DNA from: CAMBDS01 sp964355675 | Lineage (GTDB): Bacteria; Electryoneota; AABM5-125-24; Hatepunaeales; Hatepunaeaceae | Length of the DNA stretch: 64,000 nt | Direction of reading: 5' to 3' | NCBI GenBank assembly: GCA_964355675.1 | Contig: CAYHEC010000001.1 | Location: 1 to 64,000 of the forward strand | In this document: positions 34,824-43,821 of the stretch, in pieces | Layout: each line of letters starts with the position of its first letter | Position numbering within the stretch: the stretch's first letter is position 1 | Made by a program: the position numbers and the translations under genes | The notes under the pieces: generated by a model | Database searches by the model: none | What the model was told of the DNA's origin: nothing | The model's input: only the letters and a program-made list of their open reading frames with translations

Positions 34824-35853
34824 TGGAAATCGCTCGAGTATCCAGAATTACTCTGGCTCTTTCGTAAACCATCTCAGGAGTCAACTGTTCCATACACCAG
34901 CATTTCGAAATGTTTCCGGTATGGCATGTTTCACAGAGCGGTAACTTGGGCGCCAACGCCATTTCTGGGTGTAAGTATGGTCCCCATCGGGATGGAAGAC
35001 TATCCGTGATGGGTGGATAAAGACCCAGAACCGGCCTGCCTAACGCATTCGCCAGATGCAGAGGTCCGGTACTTCCAGCTACTACGAGTCCCGCCCGTTT
35101 AAGCACTGCCGCGAGCGCCCGAATATCGGTTGCTCCCGCGAGATTGCATTCTGTATCGCCGACAATTGTCGAACATTTCGCCCTTTCTTTGGCAGATCCG
35201 GTTGCGATTATTTGCCATCCATCATTTCTGAAGATTGTGCCGAGCTCTCGATAGAATTCAGGAGGCCAATCTCGGGCAGAACCTCCAGAGCCTGGGTGGA
35301 TCACTATGATCCCATTATAATCTGCCGCGTGAACTTTGGCAAAGAAAGACTCGGCATCGGCTAAAACTTGATCAGGTATGTTGAACCGGGGGAATTCGGC
35401 AATTTCGGATGAGGTAAGTTTCTTCAACATCGAAAGATTCAGATCAGCCTCGTGTAACGTCTTCCCTTTTCGCCGAATTTTAATTCGTTCAGTGAAATAG
35501 AATGAATAATAACGGTAGGCTGTCCCGATTCGTACCGGTATCTTTGCTCTTGCCAGCGTCCGAGCATTAGAGAACGTCGGCCTTAGACAAATCGCTGTTG
35601 TGATTTTTTCAGTGATAAGTTCAGCGAGAGCCGCTTCGCAATGACGGTCATCTGCCATGATAATATTATCTAAACCATCCACACACCTGATAATAGGCGC
35701 AGTGTAAGGCGAAGCCAGAAAACTAATCTGAGATTCTGGGTATTGATTCCTTAGAGTTGTAACGACCGGCAAGGCAAGTATAGCGTCGCCTAAACGGTCA
35801 TTGCGAACTACCAGAAAGTGTTCATGGTCAATCACCGTTCGGTGAATCGTCAT
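34813..35853 (-). CDS. Glycosyltransferase family 9 (heptosyltransferase-like) B
   Basis: Second GT9 enzyme. FLVVRNDRLGDAILALPVV is the N-terminal signature; VAGSTGPLHLANALGRPVLGLYPP and the Cys-containing end (CETCHTGNISKCWCMEQL) are in the usual places. From the ATG at 35853 it has 346 residues; a TTG at 35886 would add 11 residues and overlap the preceding gene more. It overlaps GT9 A by 11 nt and the Sua5/phosphatase gene by 26 nt, so the string is translationally packed. Confidence 0.9.
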   Translation of the reverse strand: MTIHRTVIDHEHFLVVRNDRLGDAILALPVVTTLRNQYPESQISFLASPYTAPIIRCVDGLDNIIMADDRHCEAALAELITEKITTAICLRPTFSNARTLARAKIPVRIGTAYRYYSFYFTERIKIRRKGKTLHEADLNLSMLKKLTSSEIAEFPRFNIPDQVLADAESFFAKVHAADYNGIIVIHPGSGGSARDWPPEFYRELGTIFRNDGWQIIATGSAKERAKCSTIVGDTECNLAGATDIRALAAVLKRAGLVVAGSTGPLHLANALGRPVLGLYPPITDSLPSRWGPYLHPEMALAPKLPLCETCHTGNISKCWCMEQLTPEMVYERARVILDTRAISIAD

Positions 35854-36970
35854 GGAAGGTTTCTTTGGGAACTTCTTCCGATTCAAACTCTGATTGTACC
35901 ACTCTCCCTAAGCGAAGACTCCACCCTTCTATCGACCGACGAATCATTTCAGCCACCGTCCGATACATTTCACCGCCCGATTTATAGGGATCCGGAATAG
36001 TTGTCTCTCCTATACCGTCGGCAATCAAGAATGTCTTACGTTTAGCGCGAGAATCAATTTGAATAACCCGCTCTCGATGTTCTGGGGTTGCTGTCAAGAT
36101 AATATCAGCTTCATGAAGCACTTCCAGAGAAGCTGTTTGAGAAAGGTGTCCACTCATATCTATACCCCATGAAGATCCAATCTCAACCATTTCACTCGTA
36201 GCTCTTTGATGATTCGACGCATCCAGACCAGCTGATTTTACTGTGATATGAGGGATGTTGGCATTTTCTAATAGGTATGCCGCAATCGGAGAACGGCAAA
36301 TATTACCACTGCATAATACCAAAACCTCAAGAGGATCGTTTGACCGTTTGATAGCCTTGTTTATCCGGCTAAGCCAAGGTCCTTCTCTGGTGATCTTAAA
36401 TACTTTCGAGCGAATATCTACGACGGTTGACGCATCATGAAAAATCGTAGGCCCCGCATCGACAGCCATATCGACTGCCTGAATTACATTGCGATTCACT
36501 GTTCTGTAGTCTGAAGGAGCCGGATCATCGCTTCGGTTTGCGGAGGACGCCCATATCGGTGCGCCAAGTCTTTCTGCCAAAAGGGGTAACAAAGTATCAG
36601 AGCTGACTCTGATTCCAATTCCCGAAGTCTTGTAACGAAAATCTGCAGGAATTTTTCCCTTCGGCGTCATAATCATCGTCAATGGTCCGGGCAGGAGAGC
36701 TGAGGCAAATCGTCTTTGGCGATAATTTAGCCCGCCTGTCCACTCTTCGACTGACTCAAGAGATGAAAATATCACTACGTATGGAAGGCGACGGTCTTCT
36801 TTAATCGCGTCCAATCTATCGAAAACGGTTTTATTGAACGCTTTGCCAATCAAGCCATATACCGTGTCCGCGGGCACAACCGCCACTCCATCCTCTTGTA
36901 GAATTCGGACCAGACGGTCAATGTCCGAGGGCCGTATTTGTTCGCGGGCCATGCGTATGATTGGGCTCAC
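35828..36970 (-). CDS. Sua5/YrdC threonylcarbamoyl-AMP synthase fused to a low-molecular-weight protein tyrosine phosphatase
   Basis: 380 residues in two parts. Residues about 1-205 are YrdC/Sua5-like (VAVVPADTVYGLIGKA, KEDRRLPYVVIF, PGPLTMIM, GIRVSSDTL, ASSANRSDDPA), the enzyme making threonylcarbamoyl-AMP for tRNA t6A. Residues about 215-360 are a LMW phosphatase: VLCSGNICRSPIAA (C220, R226) and the general-acid loop IPDPYKSG (D327). Both active sites look intact. The GTG start overlaps the lptE stop in a GTGA, giving coupling. It sits between envelope genes, where the phosphatase may act on exopolysaccharide or LPS kinases (inference). Confidence 0.9.
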   Translation of the reverse strand: MSPIIRMAREQIRPSDIDRLVRILQEDGVAVVPADTVYGLIGKAFNKTVFDRLDAIKEDRRLPYVVIFSSLESVEEWTGGLNYRQRRFASALLPGPLTMIMTPKGKIPADFRYKTSGIGIRVSSDTLLPLLAERLGAPIWASSANRSDDPAPSDYRTVNRNVIQAVDMAVDAGPTIFHDASTVVDIRSKVFKITREGPWLSRINKAIKRSNDPLEVLVLCSGNICRSPIAAYLLENANIPHITVKSAGLDASNHQRATSEMVEIGSSWGIDMSGHLSQTASLEVLHEADIILTATPEHRERVIQIDSRAKRKTFLIADGIGETTIPDPYKSGGEMYRTVAEMIRRSIEGWSLRLGRVVQSEFESEEVPKETFHDDSPNGD

Positions 36971-37461
36971 CAGTCGCTCGTCAGACGGTTCATTAAATCC
37001 TGCACAATTTTATCGAGAGCGACGTCAACACCACCTTGCCGCTCGACAACGCTTCCAGAGGAGTAGGGGTAGTTTCCCTCGCCGACTACTCGCCCCTGCC
37101 AAAGAGGCTCCGTCACACCCTGACGGATTAGTTTGGCTTCTATTGAAATAATAACCTGATACTCAGTTACGCTCTCGTTTGCCTGATAGGTAAGAGGTCT
37201 ATCTTCGACTGAGGTAACGACTCCTGTCAATATCGCATCTGCGGATCGAGGCGAAGCTACTGTTAGAGTTCGATCATTAAGTAGTCTCGTTATGATGGCA
37301 TCCGTCAATTTTTCTCGGATTCCAAACTCAGTAGTGAGGTTTTCGAAGGAATCGACGGCAATCGTTTTTATGCCGCCAATCCCCTGCCCTTTAAACGAGT
37401 AAACACTGCACCCAGATAGAGCAAGAATCATTATGGATATCAGATGTAGGTTATTTCTCAT
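36967..37461 (-). CDS. lptE: LPS-assembly lipoprotein LptE-like
   Basis: A 164-residue lipoprotein (signal with lipobox LALSGC). GIGGIKTIAVDSFENLTTEFGIREKLTDAII and the later WQGRVVGEGNYPY match the LptE family (outer-membrane plug partner of LptD) as annotated in many non-enteric Gram-negative bacteria. LptD is not in the window. It overlaps the sigma-54 regulator by 4 nt and the Sua5 fusion by 4 nt. Confidence 0.85.
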   Translation of the reverse strand: MRNNLHLISIMILALSGCSVYSFKGQGIGGIKTIAVDSFENLTTEFGIREKLTDAIITRLLNDRTLTVASPRSADAILTGVVTSVEDRPLTYQANESVTEYQVIISIEAKLIRQGVTEPLWQGRVVGEGNYPYSSGSVVERQGGVDVALDKIVQDLMNRLTSDW

Positions 37462-38585
37462 TTGTTAAATCTGCCTATTTTGCGATAAAGGGTTCGCTCG
37501 CCTATGCCAAGCGCTTTAGCCGCCAATCGACGGTTCCCCCCAAATTCAACAAGCGCTTTCATGATTTGCTCGTGTTCCATCTCATCAAGTGCGAAAGCCT
37601 CAGCATCATCGGCAGAATCGAAACGAACGCCTATCTCGCGTGTTTTAACTTCAAGTAATCTTTGAAGCATCTCCTTAATCGTGTACACATCACTACGTAA
37701 TTCAAGCAAAGTTCTGTAAGTCAACTCCCGATCTAAATCTTCGATTGGTCGATTGAGCAACACCGGCAGGTTCGATTTACCTCCCGACACATTGAGCCTG
37801 GCGACCACATCTTCATACTCAATACGTTTCTTGGGTGACAATACAATCAAACTCTCTACGAAATTTTTCAGCTCCCTTACGTTCCCAACCCAGTAATGTC
37901 GTCGCATCAAATTCATAGCTTCAAGGTCGATTTCCGGAGTTGGCCTGTTGTTCCGTGATGTAAACTCGTCAGCAAATAGCAGAACAAGTGCAGGAATATC
38001 CTCCGACCTGTCTCTTAAGGGCGGAAGTGCCAGATTAATCGCTTTGAGTCGGTAATAGAGGTCTTGGCGAAACTGACCTCGCGCCACTTCCTTTTCAAGG
38101 TCTTTATTCGTCGCGGCTAATACTCGTACATTCGCGGAAATCTCTTCTGACCCACCTACACGCAAGAACTTACCTGTCTCAAGAACGCGAAGAATCTTAA
38201 CTTGCACTTGAATCGGCATTTCGCCGATTTCGTCGAGAAACAGCGTTCCTCGATGCGCCATCTCGAAATACCCTTTTCGCCGATCGGAAGCTGAAGTAAA
38301 CGCTCCCTTCTCATGCCCAAATATCTCACTCTCGAAAACACCTTCCGGTATTGCTCCGCAATTTAAGGAGACTAATGGCCCATTCCGGCGTTTACTTAAT
38401 TCATGTATCGCGCGAGCTACTAACTCTTTGCCTGTTCCAGATTCGCCAGTAATTAGAACAGTGATGTCACTTCCAGCGACTTGCTTGATTAAGCGCTTAA
38501 CCTCTTCCATCGCCGGAGTTCTGCTCGTGATTTGATTCAAGGCATCTTGATTGAGAGCAAGATCAGTATGTTCGGGTTTTGGCAT
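37458..38585 (-). CDS. Sigma-54-dependent transcriptional activator without a sensory domain
   Basis: AAA+ bacterial enhancer-binding protein: Walker A GESGTGKE (47-54), Walker B LFLDEIG (D118, E119), and a Fis-type HTH at the C-terminus (GGNRRLAAKALGIGERTLYRKI). The GAFTGA loop that contacts sigma-54 reads GAFTSA (94-99). There is no receiver, GAF or PAS domain in front, only about 20 residues, so activity must be controlled by expression or a partner. Its gene precedes lptE with a 4-nt overlap. No -24/-12 promoter was found nearby by eye. Confidence 0.9.
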   Translation of the reverse strand: MPKPEHTDLALNQDALNQITSRTPAMEEVKRLIKQVAGSDITVLITGESGTGKELVARAIHELSKRRNGPLVSLNCGAIPEGVFESEIFGHEKGAFTSASDRRKGYFEMAHRGTLFLDEIGEMPIQVQVKILRVLETGKFLRVGGSEEISANVRVLAATNKDLEKEVARGQFRQDLYYRLKAINLALPPLRDRSEDIPALVLLFADEFTSRNNRPTPEIDLEAMNLMRRHYWVGNVRELKNFVESLIVLSPKKRIEYEDVVARLNVSGGKSNLPVLLNRPIEDLDRELTYRTLLELRSDVYTIKEMLQRLLEVKTREIGVRFDSADDAEAFALDEMEHEQIMKALVEFGGNRRLAAKALGIGERTLYRKIGRFNK

Positions 38586-38601
38586 TCGCTGGATTACTTC
38601 A

Positions 38602-39540
38602 TCAACGGTAGGATTTTTCTGCGGCGCGGCGTTGAAAAAACATCAGTGTTTTTTCCAGTCCGTCTGATAATGAAACCTCTGGCCGCCAATCAAGCACCTT
38701 CATCGCACGAGAATTATCGATACAACTTCGGCGTTGCTCACCCGGTAATGGCGGTTTATGCTCTCGAAGCATCGAATCACCTGTTAATGAATTTAAGGTG
38801 TCAAACAAATTTACCACGTTAGATTCGACGCCAGTACCGAGATTAATAGTTTGAAATCCTTCAAGTTTCAATGCCAGCAGACTTGCGCGAGCGACGTCTG
38901 CGACATAAACATAATCTCTTGTTTGTAGTCCATCGCCATAAACGTAGGCTTGTTCTCCTGAAAGCAGTCGGCTACAGAATATCGCTACAACTCCGGCTTC
39001 ACCATGCGGATTTTGGCGAGGTCCGTAAACATTGGCGAATCGCAACACAATACCATGAAGCCCGTACTCATTGTGAAAATAGTAAAGGTAGCGTTCAACG
39101 GCAAGTTTCGATACTCCATAAGGTGAAATCGGTCTGGTGGGATGATCTTCCGAAGCCGGAAAATAATCCTGTTCACCATAAATAGCTCCGCCGGTTGAAG
39201 CAAAGATGAATTTACCGACGCTGTATTTGCGGCACAGATCGAGTAATTTGACGCTTCCAGCAATATTAATATCAAGATCCTCAAGTGGATAGCGCACTGA
39301 AAATCTAACGTCCATTTGTGCCGCGAGGTGATACACTGCTTCAAACTTGTGCGTTTCAAATAATTCTTCGATCTTCGCGTCTCGAATATCTATCTGCACA
39401 AACTCGGCGTCCGGAGGTAAATTGACAATCGAACCGGAAGAAAGATTGTCAACGATCGTAACCCGATGACCTGCACCAAGCAATTGATCGGCAAAATGTG
39501 ACCCGATAAAACCCGCCCCACCTGTGATGAGAATGTTCAA
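38602..39540 (-). CDS. NAD-dependent nucleotide-sugar epimerase (UDP-glucose 4-epimerase-like)
   Basis: Extended short-chain dehydrogenase: ILITGGAGFIGSHFADQLL nucleotide site, catalytic Tyr/Lys in YGVSKLAVERYLYYF, and FANVYGPRQNP. The family includes GalE-like epimerases and dehydratases; the substrate is undecided. 312 residues. It lies 16 nt upstream of the sigma-54 regulator and overlaps purD by 4 nt, so it is likely part of the envelope operon. Confidence 0.9.
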   Translation of the reverse strand: MNILITGGAGFIGSHFADQLLGAGHRVTIVDNLSSGSIVNLPPDAEFVQIDIRDAKIEELFETHKFEAVYHLAAQMDVRFSVRYPLEDLDINIAGSVKLLDLCRKYSVGKFIFASTGGAIYGEQDYFPASEDHPTRPISPYGVSKLAVERYLYYFHNEYGLHGIVLRFANVYGPRQNPHGEAGVVAIFCSRLLSGEQAYVYGDGLQTRDYVYVADVARASLLALKLEGFQTINLGTGVESNVVNLFDTLNSLTGDSMLREHKPPLPGEQRRSCIDNSRAMKVLDWRPEVSLSDGLEKTLMFFQRRAAEKSYR

Positions 39541-40832
39541 TTTTCTCCCTGTTTTCCAATATCCCGTCGATAATGAATGCCGTCGAATTTCACCTGGGCC
39601 ATACCTTCGTATGCGGTCTCTACGGCTTGTTGTAATTCGCTTCCCATCCCTGTAACCGAAAAAACTCGGCCGCCGTTTGTCACTAACCCTGATGAAGTCT
39701 TTTTGGTTCCGGCATGAAAAGGAATAAGATTATCGCTTTCTTCAGGAATCCCGGTGATCGAAACACCTTTGGGATAAGCCCCTGGATATCCAGGGGCTGT
39801 TGCTACAATCGTCGCCGCCGACATGCCGTCTCTGAGCGCCGAGGAATCATAAGGCTCCAACCCTCTCCGCTTCATCCAACTTCCAAAACTTCCTTCTGCA
39901 ATCTCTGCCATCGCTTCCAGCATATCGAAATTCAGAATTGGTAGCAACACCTGAGTTTCAGGGTCTCCGAATCGCGCGTTAACTTCAAGTACTATGAAAT
40001 CATCACCGTCCACCATCAACCCCGGATAGATTGCTCCACGGAATGGTGAGCCGGCATTTTCAAGCCCTTTCAGAAGTTTCGGTAAGACCATTTCAGCAAA
40101 CCGTTGGTATTTTTTCTCTGTAAGATCATCGACCGGAGCGTAAGCCCCCATGCCGCCCGTATTCGGTCCTCGATCCTGATCAAATATTTGCTTGTGATCC
40201 CGTGACGATGGAAGAAGTAGAAAATCTGTACCATCGACGAGTGCCGTCATCGAAACCTCTTTACCTCTGCCAAAGGCTTCCACCACCACCTCATTACCGG
40301 CAACCCCAAACGCATTATCCTCGAAAATCAATTTTGTCGCGGCGAATGCTTCGCCAACCGTTTTACAAACAATTGCTCCTTTCCCCGCGGCGATTCCTGA
40401 TACTTTAACAACAATCGGCGCGCCCATCGACCGGATATAATCGTTGGCACATTTTTTATCACTAAAAATTTCGAATTGAGCCGTGGGAATGCCTGCCTCC
40501 GCCATCAATTTCTTCGAGAATGCTTTCGAGCCTTCGATCTTAGCCGCTCCGGATGAGGGTCCGAAAACCCTAAATCCTCTTGCAGAAAGCCTGTCGGCAA
40601 GTCCAGCAATCGATGGTGCTTCCGGTCCGATAATGGTCAGATCGAATCGCTCGGCTCGAACATAATCCTCGAGTTGAGCAACATCCTCAGAAGAAACATC
40701 TATATTGCGGGCAATTTGAGACGTGCCACCATTTCCCGGCGCAACCGTGATCTGGGGTCTGATGGAACTTCTCGAACATGCCCAGGCAAGCGCATGCTCG
40801 CGGCCGCCCGAACCAACGATTAAAATCTTCAC
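39537..40832 (-). CDS. purD: Phosphoribosylamine-glycine ligase
   Basis: ATP-dependent formation of glycinamide ribonucleotide in purine synthesis. MKILIVGSGGREHALAW is the family N-terminus; an ATP-grasp core has APIVVKVSGIAAGKGAI and LEVNARFGDPETQ. 431 residues, normal. It heads the minus-strand string with the epimerase after a 96-bp gap from the methyltransferase. Confidence 0.96.
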   Translation of the reverse strand: MKILIVGSGGREHALAWACSRSSIRPQITVAPGNGGTSQIARNIDVSSEDVAQLEDYVRAERFDLTIIGPEAPSIAGLADRLSARGFRVFGPSSGAAKIEGSKAFSKKLMAEAGIPTAQFEIFSDKKCANDYIRSMGAPIVVKVSGIAAGKGAIVCKTVGEAFAATKLIFEDNAFGVAGNEVVVEAFGRGKEVSMTALVDGTDFLLLPSSRDHKQIFDQDRGPNTGGMGAYAPVDDLTEKKYQRFAEMVLPKLLKGLENAGSPFRGAIYPGLMVDGDDFIVLEVNARFGDPETQVLLPILNFDMLEAMAEIAEGSFGSWMKRRGLEPYDSSALRDGMSAATIVATAPGYPGAYPKGVSITGIPEESDNLIPFHAGTKKTSSGLVTNGGRVFSVTGMGSELQQAVETAYEGMAQVKFDGIHYRRDIGKQGEN

Positions 40833-40928
40833 TCTACAATCCTGGATTCAACCATAACTTCTTGCAAAGTAAGAGGATTAAATTCATGCTTCAGCTTGAT
40901 ACTGAAGATTGAACTCTAAGCCGTAGTA

Positions 40929-41783
40929 TTATGCAGTATTACCCAATTTGATTATTGCTGGCATGATTCCCAGCTTGCTCAGCCGCTCACTTGCGAGTCT
41001 GATCGCTGACGAGGAGATGTCTATTCCGATCCACTTCCTGTTCGTTTTCTGAGCCACGGCAAGGGTTGTTCCACACCCGCAGAAACAGTCGAGAACTATA
41101 TCGCCTTCCTTGGATCCCGAAAGCAGTACCCTCTCGAGGAGTTTCTCGGGCTTTTGCGTCGGATAACCAAGACGTTCTTTCGCTGAGGGAGCTATTGGCT
41201 GGAGCTCCCAAACGTCGTCGGGGTGCTTGCCGTCAGGATGAAGAGTTTGGGAACCATAGTCTTTAGAACCGCGAACATTCCCGATATGATGGGCAAATCG
41301 TTCGACTGTTGCCGACGCATAGGGGGGTCTGAATCCGTCTGCATTAAAGAACCAGTCGGCAGATTTGCAATAGTAATAAATATTATCATGGCGACGGCCA
41401 AAATACTTCTTAGAGACTCCCCCTCCTCGATAATACCATATTATTTCATTGAGGAAATGATCATCCCCAAAGACTTTATCCAAGAGCATTCGGATTCTGT
41501 GTGAGGCGTGCCAGTCGCAATGAACGAAGATTGCGCCACTCGGCTTCAACGCGCGTCGCATTTCAAGCAAACGTACTTCCATGAAAATGACGTAGCTCTC
41601 CATACCGCCTTCCCAAGTATCCTCGAACGAGCGCCGTTCAGTCTCGTCTCCCCAAATCACGGTATAGCGGCGATTTGAAAAGAAAGGGGGATCAATATAG
41701 ATCAGATCAACGCTTTCGTCCGGAATAAACTCCCGTAGGACGTCGAGATTGTCGCCACAGTAGAGTGTATTCTCGTATCCCAT
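40929..41783 (-). CDS. Beta-class DNA methyltransferase (N4/N6), orphan
   Basis: Motif IV DPPF (31-34) comes before motif I DCFCGCG (232-238), the order of beta-class amino-DNA methyltransferases. FxGxG is altered to FCGCG. TQKPEKLLERVL is typical. 284 residues with no room for a large target-recognition domain, so specificity probably lies in the middle region (110-200). No restriction endonuclease, specificity subunit or DNA repair partner of a restriction system is next to it, so it may be a solitary regulatory methylase or a fragment of a lost system. uvrB lies 10 nt downstream on the minus-strand 5' side. Confidence 0.88.
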   Translation of the reverse strand: MGYENTLYCGDNLDVLREFIPDESVDLIYIDPPFFSNRRYTVIWGDETERRSFEDTWEGGMESYVIFMEVRLLEMRRALKPSGAIFVHCDWHASHRIRMLLDKVFGDDHFLNEIIWYYRGGGVSKKYFGRRHDNIYYYCKSADWFFNADGFRPPYASATVERFAHHIGNVRGSKDYGSQTLHPDGKHPDDVWELQPIAPSAKERLGYPTQKPEKLLERVLLSGSKEGDIVLDCFCGCGTTLAVAQKTNRKWIGIDISSSAIRLASERLSKLGIMPAIIKLGNTA

Positions 41784-41793
41784 TAATATATAT

Positions 41794-43812
41794 TTACCTG
41801 AACGTCTTCATTTGTCGCCGTTGAACTTGCGGAGCGACTCCCTTGATGGCGAATAGTTCGTCGCGTAGTTTTGCGGCATGCTCAAATTGAAGATTTTCAG
41901 CGGCGAGTGCCATTTCTTTGGTTATCCGGTCGATCAGTTCCTGTTTTTGGAAAGCGCTTAGAGTATCGAGCGTTGAAGCCTGAATTGTTCGTGACGCCCT
42001 TCCCTCTGGCGTGGTGCTTTGGATTAAAATATCTTCGACAGATTTTCGGATTGTCTGCGGAATAATTCCATGTTTAGTATTATACTCCCTTTGCGCATCA
42101 CGACGACGGCTTGTCTCATCGATTACTTTCTGCATTGAGTTTGTGATGTGATCGGCGTAAAAAATCACTCTGCCAGCGGCATTGCGAGCCGCCCTTCCTG
42201 ATGTTTGCATTAATGATCGTTCGCTTCGTAGAAATCCTTCCTTGTCTGCGTCAAGAATCGCTACCAGAGATACTTCCGGTAGATCGAGGCCTTCACGAAG
42301 TAAATTGATTCCTACCAGTACATCAAATTCTGCCAGGCGTAAATCCCGAAGTATTTCAACCCTCTCAAGAGACTGAATCTCGCTGTGAAGGTATTTAACC
42401 CGAACACCCGCTTTGCCAAGATAATCCGAAAGATCTTCAGACATTCGTTTAGTAAGCGTAGTCACCAATACGCGCTCATTCTTTTCGACGGTCGATCGGA
42501 TCTCCTCTAAGAGATCGTCGATCTGTCCATCTGATGGTCGGACTACGATTTCCGGGTCCATCAAACCGGTCGGTCTAAGAATTTGTTCCACGACAACACC
42601 GCCGCACCGCTCCACTTCCCAATCTGCTGGCGTCGCCGAGACGAAGATCGCCTGACTGACTTTACCCTCCCATTCCTCGAGAGTCAGCGGTCGGTTATCC
42701 ATTGCCGATGGCAATCGAAATCCATAATCGACGAGAACGCTTTTCCTCGACCTGTCTCCACCGATCATTCCACGAATTTGTGGTACTGAAATATGCGATT
42801 CATCGACAACTATTAGAAAATCTTTGGGGAAATAGTCAATCAACGTGAATGGAGGCTCACCGGGAGCTCTGCCGGATAGATGTCGAGAATAGTTTTCGAT
42901 ACCATTACAGTATCCGACCTCATTCATCATTTCCAGATCGAAACGCGTTCGCTGTTCAATTCTTTGCGCCTCAAGTAATTTGCCTTCGCTCCGCAGTTCG
43001 TTCAAGCGTTCACCGAGTTCGTCCCGTATCCGTACCATAGCTTCCTGGAGTCGCTCCGGAGTTGTCACAAAATGTTTGGCAGGATAGATCGCCGCTCTTT
43101 TCAGCTCTGCTTCAACTTCACCAGTGACAAGATTTATCCGGCTGACTCTCTGCACAGTGTCGAAGTCAAGCTCGATACGTAATGAGTAATCATCATAAGC
43201 AGGACGGATCTCAACAGTGTCGCCTCTGACACGAAACGATCCACGGGCAAAATCATAGTCGTTCCGATCGTAGTGAATTTCGATGAGTTTAGCGAGAAGT
43301 TCCTTTCGGCTGATCTTCTCACCCACTCCAACCAGAACAAGTTGTTTTTTATAATCTTCTGGAGATCCAAGTCCGTAAATAGACGAAACCGAGGCTACAA
43401 TGATCACATCATCTCGTTCCATCAGCGCCGAAGTAGCTCGCAGACGCAACTTGTCTATTTCGGCATTAACTGAAGTCTCTTTTTCGATATAGACGTCTGA
43501 GGAGGGAAGATAGGCTTCGGGCTGATAGTAATCGTAGTAGCTAATGAAGTATTCGACGGCATTATGCGGAAAAAAACTGTTGAATTCACCATACAACTGT
43601 GCGGCCAGTGTTTTGTTTGGTGACATAACAAGAGTCGGTCTTCCCCAGGCGGCGATTACATTTGCAATGGTAAAGGTTTTACCTGAGCCAGTGACACCCA
43701 GTAAGGTTTGATACTTTTCACTGCCTTCGAGTTGTTTTAGAAGAGCCTTTATGGCTTGTGGCTGGTCACCTTGTGGCTGATAGTCGCAAACTAATTGGAA
43801 AGAGGAACTCAT
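41794..43812 (-). CDS. uvrB: UvrABC system helicase subunit UvrB
   Basis: Nucleotide-excision repair damage-verification helicase. Walker A GVTGSGKTF, the beta-hairpin region YYDYYQPEAYLP, DESHISVPQIRGM and the C-terminal UVR motif (AAENLQFEHAAKLRDEL) are all visible. 672 residues, standard. Separated by 9 nt from the proline dehydrogenase gene and by 10 nt from the methyltransferase gene, so it is probably co-transcribed with both. Confidence 0.97.
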   Translation of the reverse strand: MSSSFQLVCDYQPQGDQPQAIKALLKQLEGSEKYQTLLGVTGSGKTFTIANVIAAWGRPTLVMSPNKTLAAQLYGEFNSFFPHNAVEYFISYYDYYQPEAYLPSSDVYIEKETSVNAEIDKLRLRATSALMERDDVIIVASVSSIYGLGSPEDYKKQLVLVGVGEKISRKELLAKLIEIHYDRNDYDFARGSFRVRGDTVEIRPAYDDYSLRIELDFDTVQRVSRINLVTGEVEAELKRAAIYPAKHFVTTPERLQEAMVRIRDELGERLNELRSEGKLLEAQRIEQRTRFDLEMMNEVGYCNGIENYSRHLSGRAPGEPPFTLIDYFPKDFLIVVDESHISVPQIRGMIGGDRSRKSVLVDYGFRLPSAMDNRPLTLEEWEGKVSQAIFVSATPADWEVERCGGVVVEQILRPTGLMDPEIVVRPSDGQIDDLLEEIRSTVEKNERVLVTTLTKRMSEDLSDYLGKAGVRVKYLHSEIQSLERVEILRDLRLAEFDVLVGINLLREGLDLPEVSLVAILDADKEGFLRSERSLMQTSGRAARNAAGRVIFYADHITNSMQKVIDETSRRRDAQREYNTKHGIIPQTIRKSVEDILIQSTTPEGRASRTIQASTLDTLSAFQKQELIDRITKEMALAAENLQFEHAAKLRDELFAIKGVAPQVQRRQMKTFR

Positions 43813-43821
43813 TGATGGTGT

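Noticed and set aside
34456..35009. Long plus-strand frames opposite the two GT9 genes
   Set aside because: Both GT9 genes have intact family motifs on the minus strand; the plus frames have no recognisable features.
40929..43812. Restriction-modification system around the methyltransferase
   Set aside because: No endonuclease or specificity gene was found on either side; neighbours are uvrB and purD.
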